Origin: Dermatophagoides farinae
Taxonomy: Eukaryota > Arthropoda > Arachnida > Sarcoptiformes > Pyroglyphidae
Assembly (NCBI RefSeq): GCF_024713945.1
Contig: NC_134685.1
Span: forward strand, 3,281,001 to 3,345,000
DNA length: 64,000 nt
Direction of reading: 5' to 3'
This document shows, in pieces, positions 48,715-61,837 of this stretch. Numbering within the stretch: the first letter of the stretch is position 1; every line of letters starts with the position of its first letter. The notes below the pieces were generated by a model. It was not told where the DNA came from, made no database searches, and saw only the letters and a program-made list of their open reading frames with translations. The position numbers and the translations under genes were made by a program.

Positions 48715-51700
48715 TCAAACAATCTGTTGATCTGGTTGATCAATTGAAAATAATTCTTTATGTAAGGCAGGAAATATTAAATGCGATGATTGGCGACGAA
48801 ATTTATTCAATGCATCCATATGCAATATCGATAGTTCACGTAATTGTCCCGATTTGGCAATAATGATATCGATGATTGTTACATCGCCTTTGATGAAAAA
48901 TGTATTTTTATGTGTACGATTCAATTCATTGCGTAATGCTTTCATTATGGCTTGATTTAATCGTTGTATCTCTAGAATGCCTTTTAGGCCAGGTCGATCT
49001 ATGTGATGAGAATTAATGAAATATAAAATCAAGAGAATCAGACAGAATATATATGATATTACCTGGCGATATTAACACATAAGCAGAGAATAAAGCCAAT
49101 TCGGCTTCAGTCATTTTGAGATCAGCCAAATGTTCGGCGAATTGAAATGCTTGTGAGATTAATTTTGATTCAGTTATATCAGCTGATTTCAGAGAAATAG
49201 ATAAAAAAAATAAAGAGAAAGAGAAAAGAATTAGATTGCTGCTTGACAAACAAAATAAACCCCAGTATAATCTTCTAACCTTGACTTAGGAATGCATCGA
49301 TAGGCATAAGGCCACCATTGAAAACAACTTGTTTTGTATTTAGATCATAATAGCGCGACATACGCAGACAACAAAGTTCGAAACTTCCTGTAAAAAAAAA
49401 ATTTTCAACAAATGAAAAACAAATGGATGGCAATACACTCACCGGCTTTAAGCAAAACAATTTGATCATCTTGCGAAAGTTTCATAAAACCGGGTATCAT
49501 TTTTGCAAATTCAATTATCTGCTGTATCATGTCGGTCAATTTATCCGCGCATCGTAACCATTGTTGATCATGTGACTGTAAATGAATTGAATGATTGATT
49601 GACTTATATTTGATTGAAAAAGGAAAAAATCACTTACAAGATTTTTAAATTCAAAAACACGACTAAGATCCATTGGTTTACGTTTACAATCGATGATCTG
49701 TTCGGTGGTCAATAGACAAGTTCTTGAATGTGCATCGGCCACCGTTTTCGTTAATAATTCTGTTTTTTTTTTTTTTGTTCAGTGAAAGAGAAAAAAACAA
49801 TTGATAAACGAATTTTGAAAAAAAACCAGAAAAACAAGAAAAATTAAACAGAAAAAAAATGTTTGGGAATCATTGAACGAGCAAGCAAGAGAGAGAGAGA
49901 GAGGTACCTAATGGATTATGTGGATGTTGTATGGAAAAATTATAACCGCCACCACCACCACCACCACCATCAATAATAGTAGAACCGGCTGCTACTATAC
50001 TACTGTTTCCGCTAACATTAGCAGCAGCGGCAGAATTATTATTAGCAGTAGTAGTAGCAGCCGAATTTATTGGACCAAATACAGCATTAAACGAAGGATA
50101 ATGGTCAATAAACGAACCTAGATGTGAATGATTTGCCGTTAATGTAACCAAACAATTATTCTGATTCTGTTGTATTGTTGTTGTTGATGATCCACCACCA
50201 CCACCACCACCACCGCCACCGGAACAATCATTGATTGGTGAACCAATCATTGTTGTTGTTATTGTTGAATTTAATGGATGTAAACTACTGCCGCCACCAC
50301 AATTTGTATCCGGTGACATTGTTGTGGTTGCTGCTGCTGATGATGAAGATGTTGCTGTTGGATCGTTAGTAGTTGTTGTTGTTTGACAATTATTATTATT
50401 ATTATTATTCTGCGTTGTCGCTGTTGCTGTTATGGGTTTTAATTCACCGAATTGTGTTGTCGTACTATCAACAAAATCTGTTGACGATGGTATGATATCA
50501 AATATATTATTATTATTAGCCGCTTGTTGCTGTTGTTGTTGAGATGTTGAATGTTGTGTTCCATTACTACCACCACCACCACCACCACTTGTTGTATAGG
50601 CTGCATATAATGTATATGGTTTATTATCCTGAGCATGATATAATGTTGTCGTCGTTGTCGTTGTTGTACCGGGACTATTATGGCCGATATTACCAGTGCC
50701 GGATAAATCACCATTTGGATATGTTGAATATCTATGAAATGAAAAAACAGAATTTTTAATAAATGAATCAATAATTTTTAAAAAAATTGGGCCAATCATT
50801 TACGCGAGGTTAGTGACCGAATGGAAAGGATTGACCAGGATAGATACCGAATAAATGTCATGTCATAAATGCATTTGTTTTTTATTTTATGACACACCAA
50901 ATATTACAAGGACTTTCGTGTTTGTGTTGTGTGTGTGTGTGTTACACGTGTATAGACGAGCATCGGCATCGGCAATCGAAAGAAATTGGTAAGGAAAAAA
51001 ACCGACAAAGGATTGGGTTTTTTTTTCTTCTCGATAATATCGTATTACGGTATCATTATTGATCCAAGAACAAAAAAACCTACAAACTAACCGGTAAGCC
51101 AAAACAGTTTGTTGCTCTATATTATTTAATGATGGCCATAAAAAAGGGTTCAAATAACACAAACACGCACACGCACACACATATTTATCAAACAAAATCA
51201 ACTTGAATAAGCAGAGAAACTTGATTGCTTTAAGTGAGTCATTTGTTTTTTTAGTCGTTCAAAAATCTTGATTGAAATTTTTTTTTTTTGTTTTTGTTTT
51301 TACAAAAGATTGGCCAAACAAATGGAAAATTCCAAGGAAAAATGAAAATTGGTTTTTTGTTGTACCGTCGAAATTGATTTCAGTGGAGCGTATGAACCCT
51401 CGAATGTGTGTGTGTGTATGTGTGTTGTGCAATCAACAAGTGAAAAAAAACCCAACGAAAACAAAAATGTGTTTGGGAAAAAACCATACCAAATTATCAT
51501 GTTAAAAAATCCGGTCAACCTAATTTTATACATTGGATGATGACCAGAACAAATCCCAAAAAAAACAAAACAAAAATCAATTATTTACCCATTTGTTAAT
51601 GATGCAGATGATGTTGATGATGAATATGATACATGTTGACTTGATGATGAAGGCTGTTGTGGTGGTTGCTGTTCCAATACCGATGAATCAGGTGATGTTT

Positions 51701-52851
51701 CCTGTTTCAGCTGTTGTTGTTGTTGTCTTTGAACAAATTGTGTACTTGATGCAACAGCAGCAACAACAACGGAAGTATTCGTTTGTTGTGTACTACAACC
51801 ACCATTACCGTTTGTTGCTGTCGCTGCAGATACGTTATTTAATTGTCCATGTAATGCGGTTATGGAAGGCGGCGGTGGTTGTTGTTGTTGTTGACCAATA
51901 TTCGTTATTAATGGACCATTATTGTTATTATTATTCGATGAACCATTCAAACCGGTCAACACTTGTCCACCATTTGGTGATGTTGTCGTACTTGCCGTGA
52001 CGATTTGCGTCATACCACATATAGATTGACCATTACCACCACCGGTTTGTATCATTGTCGGTGGTGGTTGTTGTTGTTGATTTTTATTAATTGTCGATTG
52101 TTGTGATGATGGATGTTGTGAATGACCACCACCACCACCACTACCGGGCCTAACTAATTGAGCACGATGAAATCGTACTTCATCTTCTACTTTTTCACGT
52201 TGTTTTTTTGACATTCGTCCGAATTTTACCGCTAAAATAGTATGAGTGAAAAAAAATCATCATGGGAAAATGGAATCGAAATCAGAATCAGAAATAAATA
52301 ACATACCATCACGTGACATGCCTAATGCCAGACATTTTTGTAAACGACAATATTGACAACGATTACGATTAACACGATCAACAATGCAATTTTTTTGCCG
52401 TGGACATTGATAATTCACCACTGATGATTGACTACGACGAAAAAAACCTTTGCAACCTTCACAGGTGATGACACCATAATGTACACCGGATGATTTATCG
52501 CCACATACTTTACATGGTATTATCTCTATTTGTGCTATAAATTGAATCGAAAAAAAACGAGAAAAAATCATTGATAAGTAATCTAAATGATTTGATAAAT
52601 AAAGAAAAGTGCAATTCTCTCTCTCTTTCTCTCTTAATACTTTTAATCGGTATCATCAATGAATGTGTTGAATCCGGATCAAATGTTGTTGTGGTCGTTG
52701 TTTGTTGTGTTGATAATGAACGATAATCAACATTTTTGTCATCCTCATCATTATGATGATGACTGAAACAATCATTTTGTTGTCGTATTTCACGATCCAA
52801 CACTGTATCAAGAATCGAGGAAAATGTCGATTGATGATTGATAGTCAACAT
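48715..52851 (-). CDS. HR3: Nuclear receptor HR3 (ROR/NR1F), proximal isoform
   Basis: Nine coding exons on the minus strand: 52851-52641, 52534-52307, 52231-51589, 50731-49908, 49759-49638, 49575-49443, 49387-49280, 49182-49063 and 48998-48715, about 890 aa with every junction in phase. The DBD is near-identical to insect HR3/ROR ([49 protein letters not shown]). The hinge is very long (about 490 aa) with Gln, Thr, Asn and Gly runs. The LBD shows [68 protein letters not shown] and the AF-2 helix [12 protein letters not shown]. In insects HR3 is an ecdysone-induced regulator of moulting timing. The N-terminal exon here ([12 protein letters not shown]) is not one I recognise; an alternative conserved one lies at 60179-60254. 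Confidence 0.93.
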
Positions 52852-55800
52852 TATGATGATTATTCAAAAACCAAAACAAAAATTCACTTGAATATTTCGT
52901 TGTTGATCCATGTGACTCTCGAACAAGACTGAAAACTTGGACTCATCATTCATTCATCCATGGACCCTAAGGACCAGAAGAAGAAGAAAATGGGCGGTAG
53001 CTAAGAACTAGCGAGGGCGGTCTAGTAAAAAAACCTGACCTTTGACCGTCATGTTGAAGATGTTCAACTGAACTGAACTGTACAGTGTATATTAAATCCA
53101 AATCAGTAAAAAAACCGAAACGGATCGTTTGACAAAAATAATCTTGCCATCTGTTCGCGTGTTTACCTGTGACTTATTTGAAATCTAAAAAAAATCCATT
53201 TTTTTCTTTTCTGCGTGATCAGCTCTCTCTGTTTCTTTGCAAGAAATCCATTCATTCAATCAAATATTGGCGGCGGTTAAACGGTCGTTGAATTTTCTCC
53301 GTTTTTCTCCAGTCACAGGTCAATGGCTACCTGAATTTTTATTCGTTCATTGTCGTCGTATGAAGATGAAGAAAAGAAAACTTTTTTTTGAAGATATGAT
53401 AATGTGCGATGACCTTTTCCGCCGCCCCCTTACATTTGTTCTTTTCTATATTCGACAACGAAAGGATTATTGACCTATGAATGGAAATCGAATCTGATAT
53501 CTGTACCGAAACTAAATGTTTGAAAAAAATGGCCATTCGGAAATGTACCACACACACATTATGCTACAGTGATCATCATCATCATTATAAGGTCATCGCC
53601 GTATGTCAGGTAAAAATATTAAGATAATAATAGATAAGTTACAACAAGTAAGCAAGTGAGAAAAAAATTTCTCAAAGGACAAAGGTCAACCCTTTCGTTC
53701 CTCTCTCACACATACACACACACAAATCTAATGGGTTAAAAAAAACCATGTCAAGGTTTTGAAAAAAATAACTGAAAAAAAGATTAAAGAAAACAAACAA
53801 ACAATGAAAAATGACATCCAAATCAATGCCATATGTCAGAATAATGACGATGATGACGGCGATGGATTTAAAAATAGAATGACCTTTCACCTTTCACCAT
53901 TGATCATCATCCATTGATTTATTTCAAAAACAAAAAAAAACACAAACAAATCTCACAAGAATCTGAATGTAATTATAATCGATTGTCGCATTGAACGCAT
54001 GTCCAATCGACAACGAGAAAAAAATATTGAAACAAAATGGCGCCGGGCGTAATTTAAAAAAAAATACACACACACACTGCATACACTTTTTTCGGCTTTT
54101 AGTTATCATCATCATCATCATCATTATCATCAACAATAAACAAACACAAGTTTTTTCCGATTTTTTGTTTTCTCTCACTCACTTACTTATCTTTCGTTAG
54201 CTTCTTTTTTTGATAAAAAGAGAAAAAGATCCAATGCAAAGGTCAATGTTTAAGGCTTGTGTGTGTGTGTTATAGGCCGCAATCATCATTCGATTATGGG
54301 TGGTGGTAACGAGAAAAATTTTTGGACAAAAAAGAATCAAGAGAAGAAAAAGAGTTTGATTAGGCGCCATCGATCCAACTAACCAACAACCAGAAACAAC
54401 AACAACGACAACGACGACGAAAAAAACCAGTTCCAAATGATCAACCAACAACCAACCACCATTAAATTTGGAATGAATGTTCTTTTTGAAACACACAAAA
54501 AAAGAACCTAAAAAACATATACACACACATATAACGGCTATCATTACAACGAAGGTCGACGAACTTTTTGTCCAACCAACAACGATATTACCCAGATATT
54601 AACCAGAAAATACCGAATACCACTACCAATTTGGTGTATGATCATAAAATATGAAGCCATACACACAATGTTTATATATCTGTGTGGCTAGGCGTGTGAC
54701 GCCCGTATTCTCAGCAGTAATATAATAATGTTTGACCTATTTTCATTCTCTCAGTTTAGTGTGGAGATATAAAATTTTTTATTTGGCTGCCTGACTGACT
54801 GACTGACTTGAATGAATTGGTTGGGGATGGATGATGATGACGATGGCAATGTTGTTGTTATATACAAAACCCGGAAGAATAACAAATAAAAAAAACGACA
54901 ACAACGACGACGACGACGATGATGATGAGGAGGAGGAGGAGGAGGTGAAAAACTACGAAAAAGAGATGAAAACGAGAGAAAGAATGGCGATAAATATGTG
55001 GATATCTGAATATCTTTATATTCATGTGTTTTATTTTGTTTGAAAATTTTTTCATTTTGTTTTTTATTTCGCTTTTTAAAAATTTGATAACTTCCAGTAC
55101 ATTTATGTGTGTGTGTATGTGTGTGGGAGGCAGTGAAACAACAAGAAATTTTCGCGTCAAAATAAAAATAAAAAGAAAAAGAAAAACGCAACTATTTTAA
55201 TAACAAACTTTACACTTTGTGATAATCAAGTTTATCAAACAAACAACCAAACAAATAATAAATAATCATTAAACTACTTTTTTGACATTTGACATCCATT
55301 TATTATATTCATCATTGATTCCGAAATTCTTAACAAACAACACACACACACATGACCATTATCGATTATGAAAAAAGAAAAAAAATGTTTTTGTACCTGC
55401 CAAAAGCAATCATTCATTCACTTCCTATTTTACCGACACACACACACACATACTGATCAATATAACAGGACGCCATATTCAGTACCAGCAGCAGAAGCAA
55501 ATAGGAAAAAAAAGAAAGAAAAATTCTATCACTGGTGGTGGTAATAATAACCATAACAATAATCATCATTATCGTCACAGCATTTTGGAATACCAAGAAG
55601 AAGAAAAAAAATAAAAAGGAAACAAACGAACGAAAAAAAAAATCCAAGGAAAAGGTCAAGGCGATATCGACGAATGGCACCGTGAAGTTACATACATACA
55701 CAGAGAGAAAAAGCCGAATTAACGATCATTGAAAAGAGACGATGAATGTGTGTGTGTGTGTGTGTGTTTGGTTGATAATGGCAATGGAAATAAGAAAGAA

Positions 55801-58800
55801 AAAAATTTCCATTCTTTATCAAGAAACAAAAAACAAGATCCAATGCATTCAAAACAGGTATTTTTTCTCATTTCTCTCTGCCCCTCAACATCAGTCAACA
55901 GTTTGCAACAGTTCATCATTATCATTATCATCATCATCATCCACATACACACACACACCATAATAATAATGATCACACAGGTATATAACTGCAGATCATA
56001 AAATAAACTATCAAGGCCTTGTTACGCAAGTTTTTTTTTCTCTGTTCAACAGCATCATCAAGTCCAGCGCGCAGCATTGTCGATGATTAAGTCTTGTTGA
56101 ACAGCTGTGTTATCTGTATGTAAAAAAGAAGGAAAAAAGAAGTCAAGTTTAACGGTATAAGACCGTACCAGGTACACTATTAAAACCATTCTTCTAATCA
56201 TCGTCATCATCATCATCATGATGAACTGGCTTTGAATTTTCTTGCAGTTAGTTTGAAGAATCAACAAAATATTTGAATGGTTTTTCTTTATTTTTGTGTT
56301 TGTTTGTTTCACATACAAATGTGTGAAACGAAAAAAAACAAGACATTCCATTTGGTTAGGAATCTTCAAATATTGTTGCTCATGATAAAGAGTTGGTAGC
56401 CAACCATAAAATATTTTTTTTTTGGCAGAAAAAAAGAAAATTTTTGCATAAAACTATGTAACAAAAAAGGTGGTGAAAACAAACATTCAAATTGAAAAAA
56501 AAGAAAATAATGCGGAAATGAATGAAATGGATTAAAGTTTGAGGCAAAAACGAAAATATCGATTGTATCTAAAAACAATCGATATTTTTTTTCCTGATAA
56601 ATAAACACACCTTTGTCTTTTTGTCTAGCTCTCTCATCGATTGAAATCAGATTTTTGCATATTTGTTTGATTTAAGAAAAAATTTTTCAAGATTTTTTTT
56701 TTATTTTCTGATAACAAGATTGTCAAATCTATCGAAAAAAATCGAGTTATTCAAATAGGTGTATGGGAATTTTGTGTGTGGAAAGTTTGGAAACAGGAAA
56801 AAAGTTTCCAGGGGTTAGGTGATGGATGTCCGAAAAAAACGCTTCATTTTAACAGACAAAAATGAAAAAGCGGGTTAAGTGTGCTTGTTGACATCCGTTC
56901 ATCATCAACAAGTTCATAGTTCAGAGTTCAGGAACAAACAGCAGCAGCAGCAAAAAAAAAAGTTGAATGTCCCGTGAATGAAAAATAAAAATCAATCCCA
57001 CACACAAGTCTCAGAGGGTTCACAAAGATTGTTCCAGAAAAAAAAAGTTTGGGAAACGAAACCAGAAAACAAAAATTGAACCTCTTATTGTGTGGCCCTA
57101 GAGGACACGACCTTTTAGATTTATACATGCGTGTGTGTGTGTAGGGAGGTATTGTGTATAAAGGTATGTTCGTCCTTTCACAAACTTTCCAGGAACTTAC
57201 AAAAAAAACTCGAGTTGAAAAAAAAGGGAAATACAAAAAGTAAAAAGGTTGTGGCGATGATGATCTGTAATATCGTATGGATGATGTGTGTGGATGCAAA
57301 CTGTGGGAAAATGAACTTTTTTGTGTGTGTACATGTTCTTTACATTCGATTTCGGCATGAACAAAAGATGCTCGCGTAGATAGCATCTTGCAGCAAAAGA
57401 AAAAAATTCATTAAATTGAAAAAAAATAAATTTTTAACCAGAAAAAAAAACTTAAACTTTCATGTTGCCCTTTGACCCTTCTCAGAAAGAGAAAAAAAGT
57501 GTGCAATATAATAGAGATGCATATGCCTTACTACTGGTCAGGTAGGATCACTGCTTGCATTTTTTTAGAAGTAAGAAAAAATTAAGTTTTTTCTGTTGAA
57601 TAAAAAAAACTTAACACACCGGAAATCCAGGTGCAGGTTTTGAGAATTTCAATCATACCAAAAGACATACAACACACACATTAATTCATCAATTGTACAC
57701 AGTGAAGATCAGAGAAAAAAAAATGTCCTAGATATGATTTTAAAAGATGGTGTGAGGTTAGGTTGGTAAAGAAGAAAAGAATCATTTTATCAATCTCATT
57801 AATTATGAAACAAAAAAAAATTTCCACTAATAACATAGAATATTCTATACGTTTACTGTTTTGTGACCTCATTTGTCTTGCTCTATTCTTGGGATTCTAT
57901 ATATATGTTATGGATGCCAAAAAAAAATTGTTGAATATATGCGGTGTGTAATTGATGACATTGATTTAAAGTCGGTAGTAAGTTGTTGTTGTTTTTGTAA
58001 TAGATGAAAAGAATTTCGTCACCAATTCGCAAACATGTTCTAGATTCTCGTGTTTTTTTGACGTATATAAAAATACATTCAACTTGCTGAACTAAAAAAA
58101 ACGATAAAGAAATGTGGCGGTAATTTTTGTTTAAAATCATATCTTGATGAACTTAGAACGCTGCTAGCAAGTTTTTCAATTGAAATTTGAATAAATGAAT
58201 GAATTACAATTCAGGATTCATGCCAGAACATGAAAAACCAACAATTACATTATGTACGACAACCACAATCGATATTGCATCACAAATTTTGTTGTTCCAG
58301 TTTCGGGATCGGAGATTCAATTCTTGACGATGATGATGATGATGATCACTTTGTCAAACTAAGAATTGAATTGAATTAATGATGCATTCATTTGTCATTT
58401 GTAAAAAAAGAATTCTAATGGATTAGGTCAATATATCATATCGGGTAAATGATTTTTCTATCTGTCCAAAAAAAAAAATTCCCTATTCAAAATGTGGAAA
58501 TGGAACACACAAAAAAAACATGATAAAGTCAGACAAAATCCTCATCATCATTGATGATTTTCTTCTTTTTTTTCAACAACATTTTTTTTATTCAATCCAA
58601 AATCGACCGGAAGCGGGAGAAAAAAAAATTGAAGAATTTCAAAAAAAAGACGAAGATAAAAAAGAGCTAAACATAAAGATTCAAAAACGAAGAGGAGAAC
58701 AAATTCCACAAACAATTGCCAATCAATCAATCAATCAATTTGTATTCAAAAAACCTACATCCAACTAACTGAAATATTTTATTGTCATCATGATCATTTT

Positions 58801-60178
58801 GGAGATAACCATAGCACACACACACACACATACATATGGTGAATAGAAATCCATCATGATTATGATGAAATAAAGTTATTACCGCGCAAACGCGGAAGTA
58901 GTTTTTTTGCCTGTTCGTTTTCTAATATGTATATATGGTTTGGTGTTTTTTTCAATCATCATTGCTAAATAAAATTAACAAATTTCGTTGTTGTCCGAAA
59001 CAAAACAAAACAAATTGAATATCGATAGATGGAGAAAAACCTTTTGGACAACAAATGCATCTATGAATGTGATTATGATGATGATGCTACACATTTATTT
59101 CAGATGAATTTGAATATTTGTGACTTAAACATGCACACATGGAGTGATTTTTTTTGCGATTGAAATTTTTATTTTGTAGTTGTTATTTTTGATTTATCAT
59201 CATCATCATCATAAATAATTATTATTCTGTGATTTGGACAAATATTTAGATTGTATTCAAATTCAATGAGGTCAACATTATTCATAATTACAATAATTAT
59301 CGCATCATGTCAAATGATAATAATGTCATGTCATGTCATGTTATGTGTGTGAAATGAAAAAAAAACAAACAAACAAAACCATATTTTAACCTAATCTCAT
59401 CATCATCATCATGATAATAATGAGATTCAAATCATACATTTCTGAATTGAAAAAAGAGAGAATGACGAGTAAGGGTTTCTGGTTCTGGAAAACTCAAACG
59501 AAATAAAAACAACCAACGGTCAGTACATGATTAGATAGAATAATCATGTAAAACATTCGTATAATTGGTACCGTACCCGGAATATTATATGCACACAAAC
59601 ACACAATGGCCTGAATTTTTGAAAATGACAATGGTTCATTTTCAAATACCAAGACAACATTCTGTAGAGAAAGAATTGGTCAGGTTTTGTGTGTGTGTGT
59701 AAATGTATAACATTCAACCAAAAAAAAAAAAACAAACGAATAACGTGACTTGACTTTTGTCGAATTTTGACAATTTTGTTTTGTGTTTGTGTGAGTGTGT
59801 GCGTGGTAGAAGAATATATTTTTTTGTTTCACATAATCTGATTTTTGATTAAATCAATAGATCGATTGAATCGATTTTCAAATCAAAAATGAAAAAAATC
59901 TCTCTTTACACAAGCCATATTTTCATTTCAAGTTTAAGGCAATGAACAATAACACAGCAAACATTTTCCAGGAACAGGGCGTAATTGAATTCATTTGTTC
60001 AAGTGTGTTATGTCATGTCACTTTTTTTCACACTTGTCACACATCATGTCCAAAAACTGAAAATGTTTGATGATTCATTTCAAACACTCACACACACACA
60101 CTCACACACACACAAAGAGAGAAAATCCTAATAAAGCAAAAAACGGAAATGGAAAATTGATTGGCAGTTGAATTTTAC
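52852..60178. other. Probable long HR3 intron / upstream region
   Basis: 7.3 kb without a recognisable protein. If the exon at 60179-60254 belongs to HR3, this is intron of the distal isoform and contains the promoter of the proximal isoform just above 52851. Frames here are translations of repeats: GAC/GAT/GAG near 54905-54945, TG near 55746-55768, CA and GAT runs. No tRNA or snRNA was recognised. Confidence 0.5.
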
Positions 60179-60254
60179 CTTTTATCGAACCGGATGATGG
60201 CTGTGGTTGTGCTATTTCCACTTTTGTGGTAAAACCGGTTGTCCACGACGACAT
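60179..60254 (-). CDS. HR3: Alternative N-terminal exon of HR3
   Basis: From ATG at 60254 the minus strand encodes 25 codons, MSSWTTGFTTKVEIAQPQ then PSSGSIK, and ends with G before GTAAAA at 60178. The phase fits exactly the HR3 DBD exon at 52534, giving [15 protein letters not shown]. From memory, Drosophila HR3 has a start of the type MWSSVTSKLE...[15 protein letters not shown] at this junction, so the match is specific. Joined this way HR3 would be about 845 aa. The frame stays open further upstream (PPDSYILPDTSSPGL), so the true start could be earlier. The splice would span 7.6 kb. This is inference from phase and homology; no transcript was seen. Confidence 0.7.
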
Positions 60255-60580
60255 CGTGGTATGTAGACCCGGTGATGATGTATCGGGTAGGATATAAGAA
60301 TCCGGTGGCGTTAATCTAGTTGTTGATTCCAGGTTGATAGATTTTGTTGGTTCCGTTTTTTCGACGGATACACGATTATTACAACGAAAAAAAATGAAAT
60401 GAAAAATAAAACAATGAGGTGAAAAAAACAGCTTTGTTGATTTGTTGATTTTCAAATGAAAAAAAAAATTGTTGCCACGACACGACACACACGCCCACCA
60501 ACAAACAACAAAGCGAAAAAGAAGAAAAACACGACACAAGAATTTATTATTTGGAGATGAAATCAAATTTAGGCACAGGT

Positions 60581-60608
60581 GGATGATGATGATGATGATG
60601 ATGATGAG
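60581..60608. repeat. (GAT)n microsatellite
   Basis: About nine tandem GAT units, uninterrupted. Confidence 0.9.
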
Positions 60609-60739
60609 ATTTTAAAAATTGAACGCATAAAATCATAATGAATTTTTCTTTCTTCTTTTCTTCATTTAATCTAATAAATATACGAATGAAACGACACACG
60701 ACTAAAAAACAAACAGAAAAAATATGAATGAATCATTAC

Positions 60740-60899
60740 GTCATCTACGAACAGTGATGATGATGTTCGAAGACAATTCGAATGTTGTTGTTTTTTCTTA
60801 GCACTATTGAATGTTGTTGTCGTTGTTGTTGTTGCTGTCGATTGTATTATTGAATAATCATTATCCATCATTGATTTGTGGTTTTGTTCTGATTCTTGC
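60740..60899 (-). CDS. Possible upstream exon, unknown
   Basis: On the minus strand an acceptor (TCATCTACAG at 60900) opens a frame with two Mets at 60871/60868: [20 protein letters not shown], later SNCLRTSSSLFVDD, ending at a possible donor GATGAC/GTAATG. The Thr run and Ser/Asp content resemble receptor N-termini in this window, so it could be a further 5' exon of HR3. No phase-matched junction to 60254 was established. Confidence 0.25.
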
Positions 60900-61798
60900 C
60901 TGTAGATGATTTCAACAAAAATCAAATTAATGATATCGATTGATTGATTGAATAAAGGAAAAATTTTTCAATTTGATTGGGCCACAAACACAGATATAAG
61001 GCAAAAACATAAACTTGGCCTCTGATGCACAGCATACACACAGACACAGGAATCGAAATTTGAAGGAAAAAAAAGATTTCAAATGTGTGTGTGTATGTGA
61101 TTCATAGAACAAAATGATGATGATGATGATGATGACGAATCGAAAGAAAATTTGAAAAAAAATTCCAAACATCAAAATCGATCCGCAAGAAAAAAAAATT
61201 TGTTAATGCCAAAAAGCACAAATTCGATCGATGAGAAGAAGGAGAGAATTTTTTTCTTATCCAAGAAAAGTTGTGGTTGTTGTGTGGTGATGATGATGAT
61301 CAACAAAAATGGACGGACAAAACAATTTTACAAACATACAAACATACACACACACACACGAAAAAAAATGTCGATGTTCGATGAATGAGAGAAGCAAACG
61401 AACTGGTCAAATATTTGTGAACAACAGCGAAAACAAAACAACAGAAAAAAGGAACCATCACCATCATCATCATCATCATCCACCATCAAAAAAAAGGCTC
61501 TCTTTTCTTCAACTATGGTGATGTTGTTGTTTGATCATGATCATTCATAATGGTTGGTAAATACATAAGTAAAGTTTGGTTGATCGGTTTTTTTCTTTTG
61601 GTTTTTTTTTTTTGGATTTGATGGTTCCACATACACACTTGATTCAACTTTTTTACATCAAGTTTCCTTTAGCCATTGGTTGGTTGGTTGGTCTGTCGGT
61701 CGATTGAATGTTTATTCGGCGAGTGTTACGCGAAGAAGATCCAATATCTTTTAGTTCACTAACACAGACACACACACACACTGTTGGCGAACGTCGAC

Positions 61799-61803
<5 letters not shown>

Positions 61804-61833
<30 letters not shown>
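61804..61833. repeat. (CT)n microsatellite
   Basis: About fifteen CT units followed by CAG; on the plus strand this would also look like a polypyrimidine tract before an AG. Confidence 0.9.

Positions 61834-61837
<4 letters not shown>

Noticed and set aside
49870-50771. Extra frames opposite or alongside the HR3 hinge exon
   Set aside because: Shadows of the GGT/ACA/CAA repeats of the real exon; they lack phase agreement and homology.
54751-55191. 146-codon minus frame with Pro and His runs
   Set aside because: It is a translation of GAG/GAT/CA microsatellites and T-rich DNA; all frames of the repeat stay open.
60581-60608. Tandem repeat array resembling a CRISPR
   Set aside because: Uninterrupted trinucleotide microsatellite without spacers in a eukaryotic sequence; the same holds for the other CA, CT and GAT runs.
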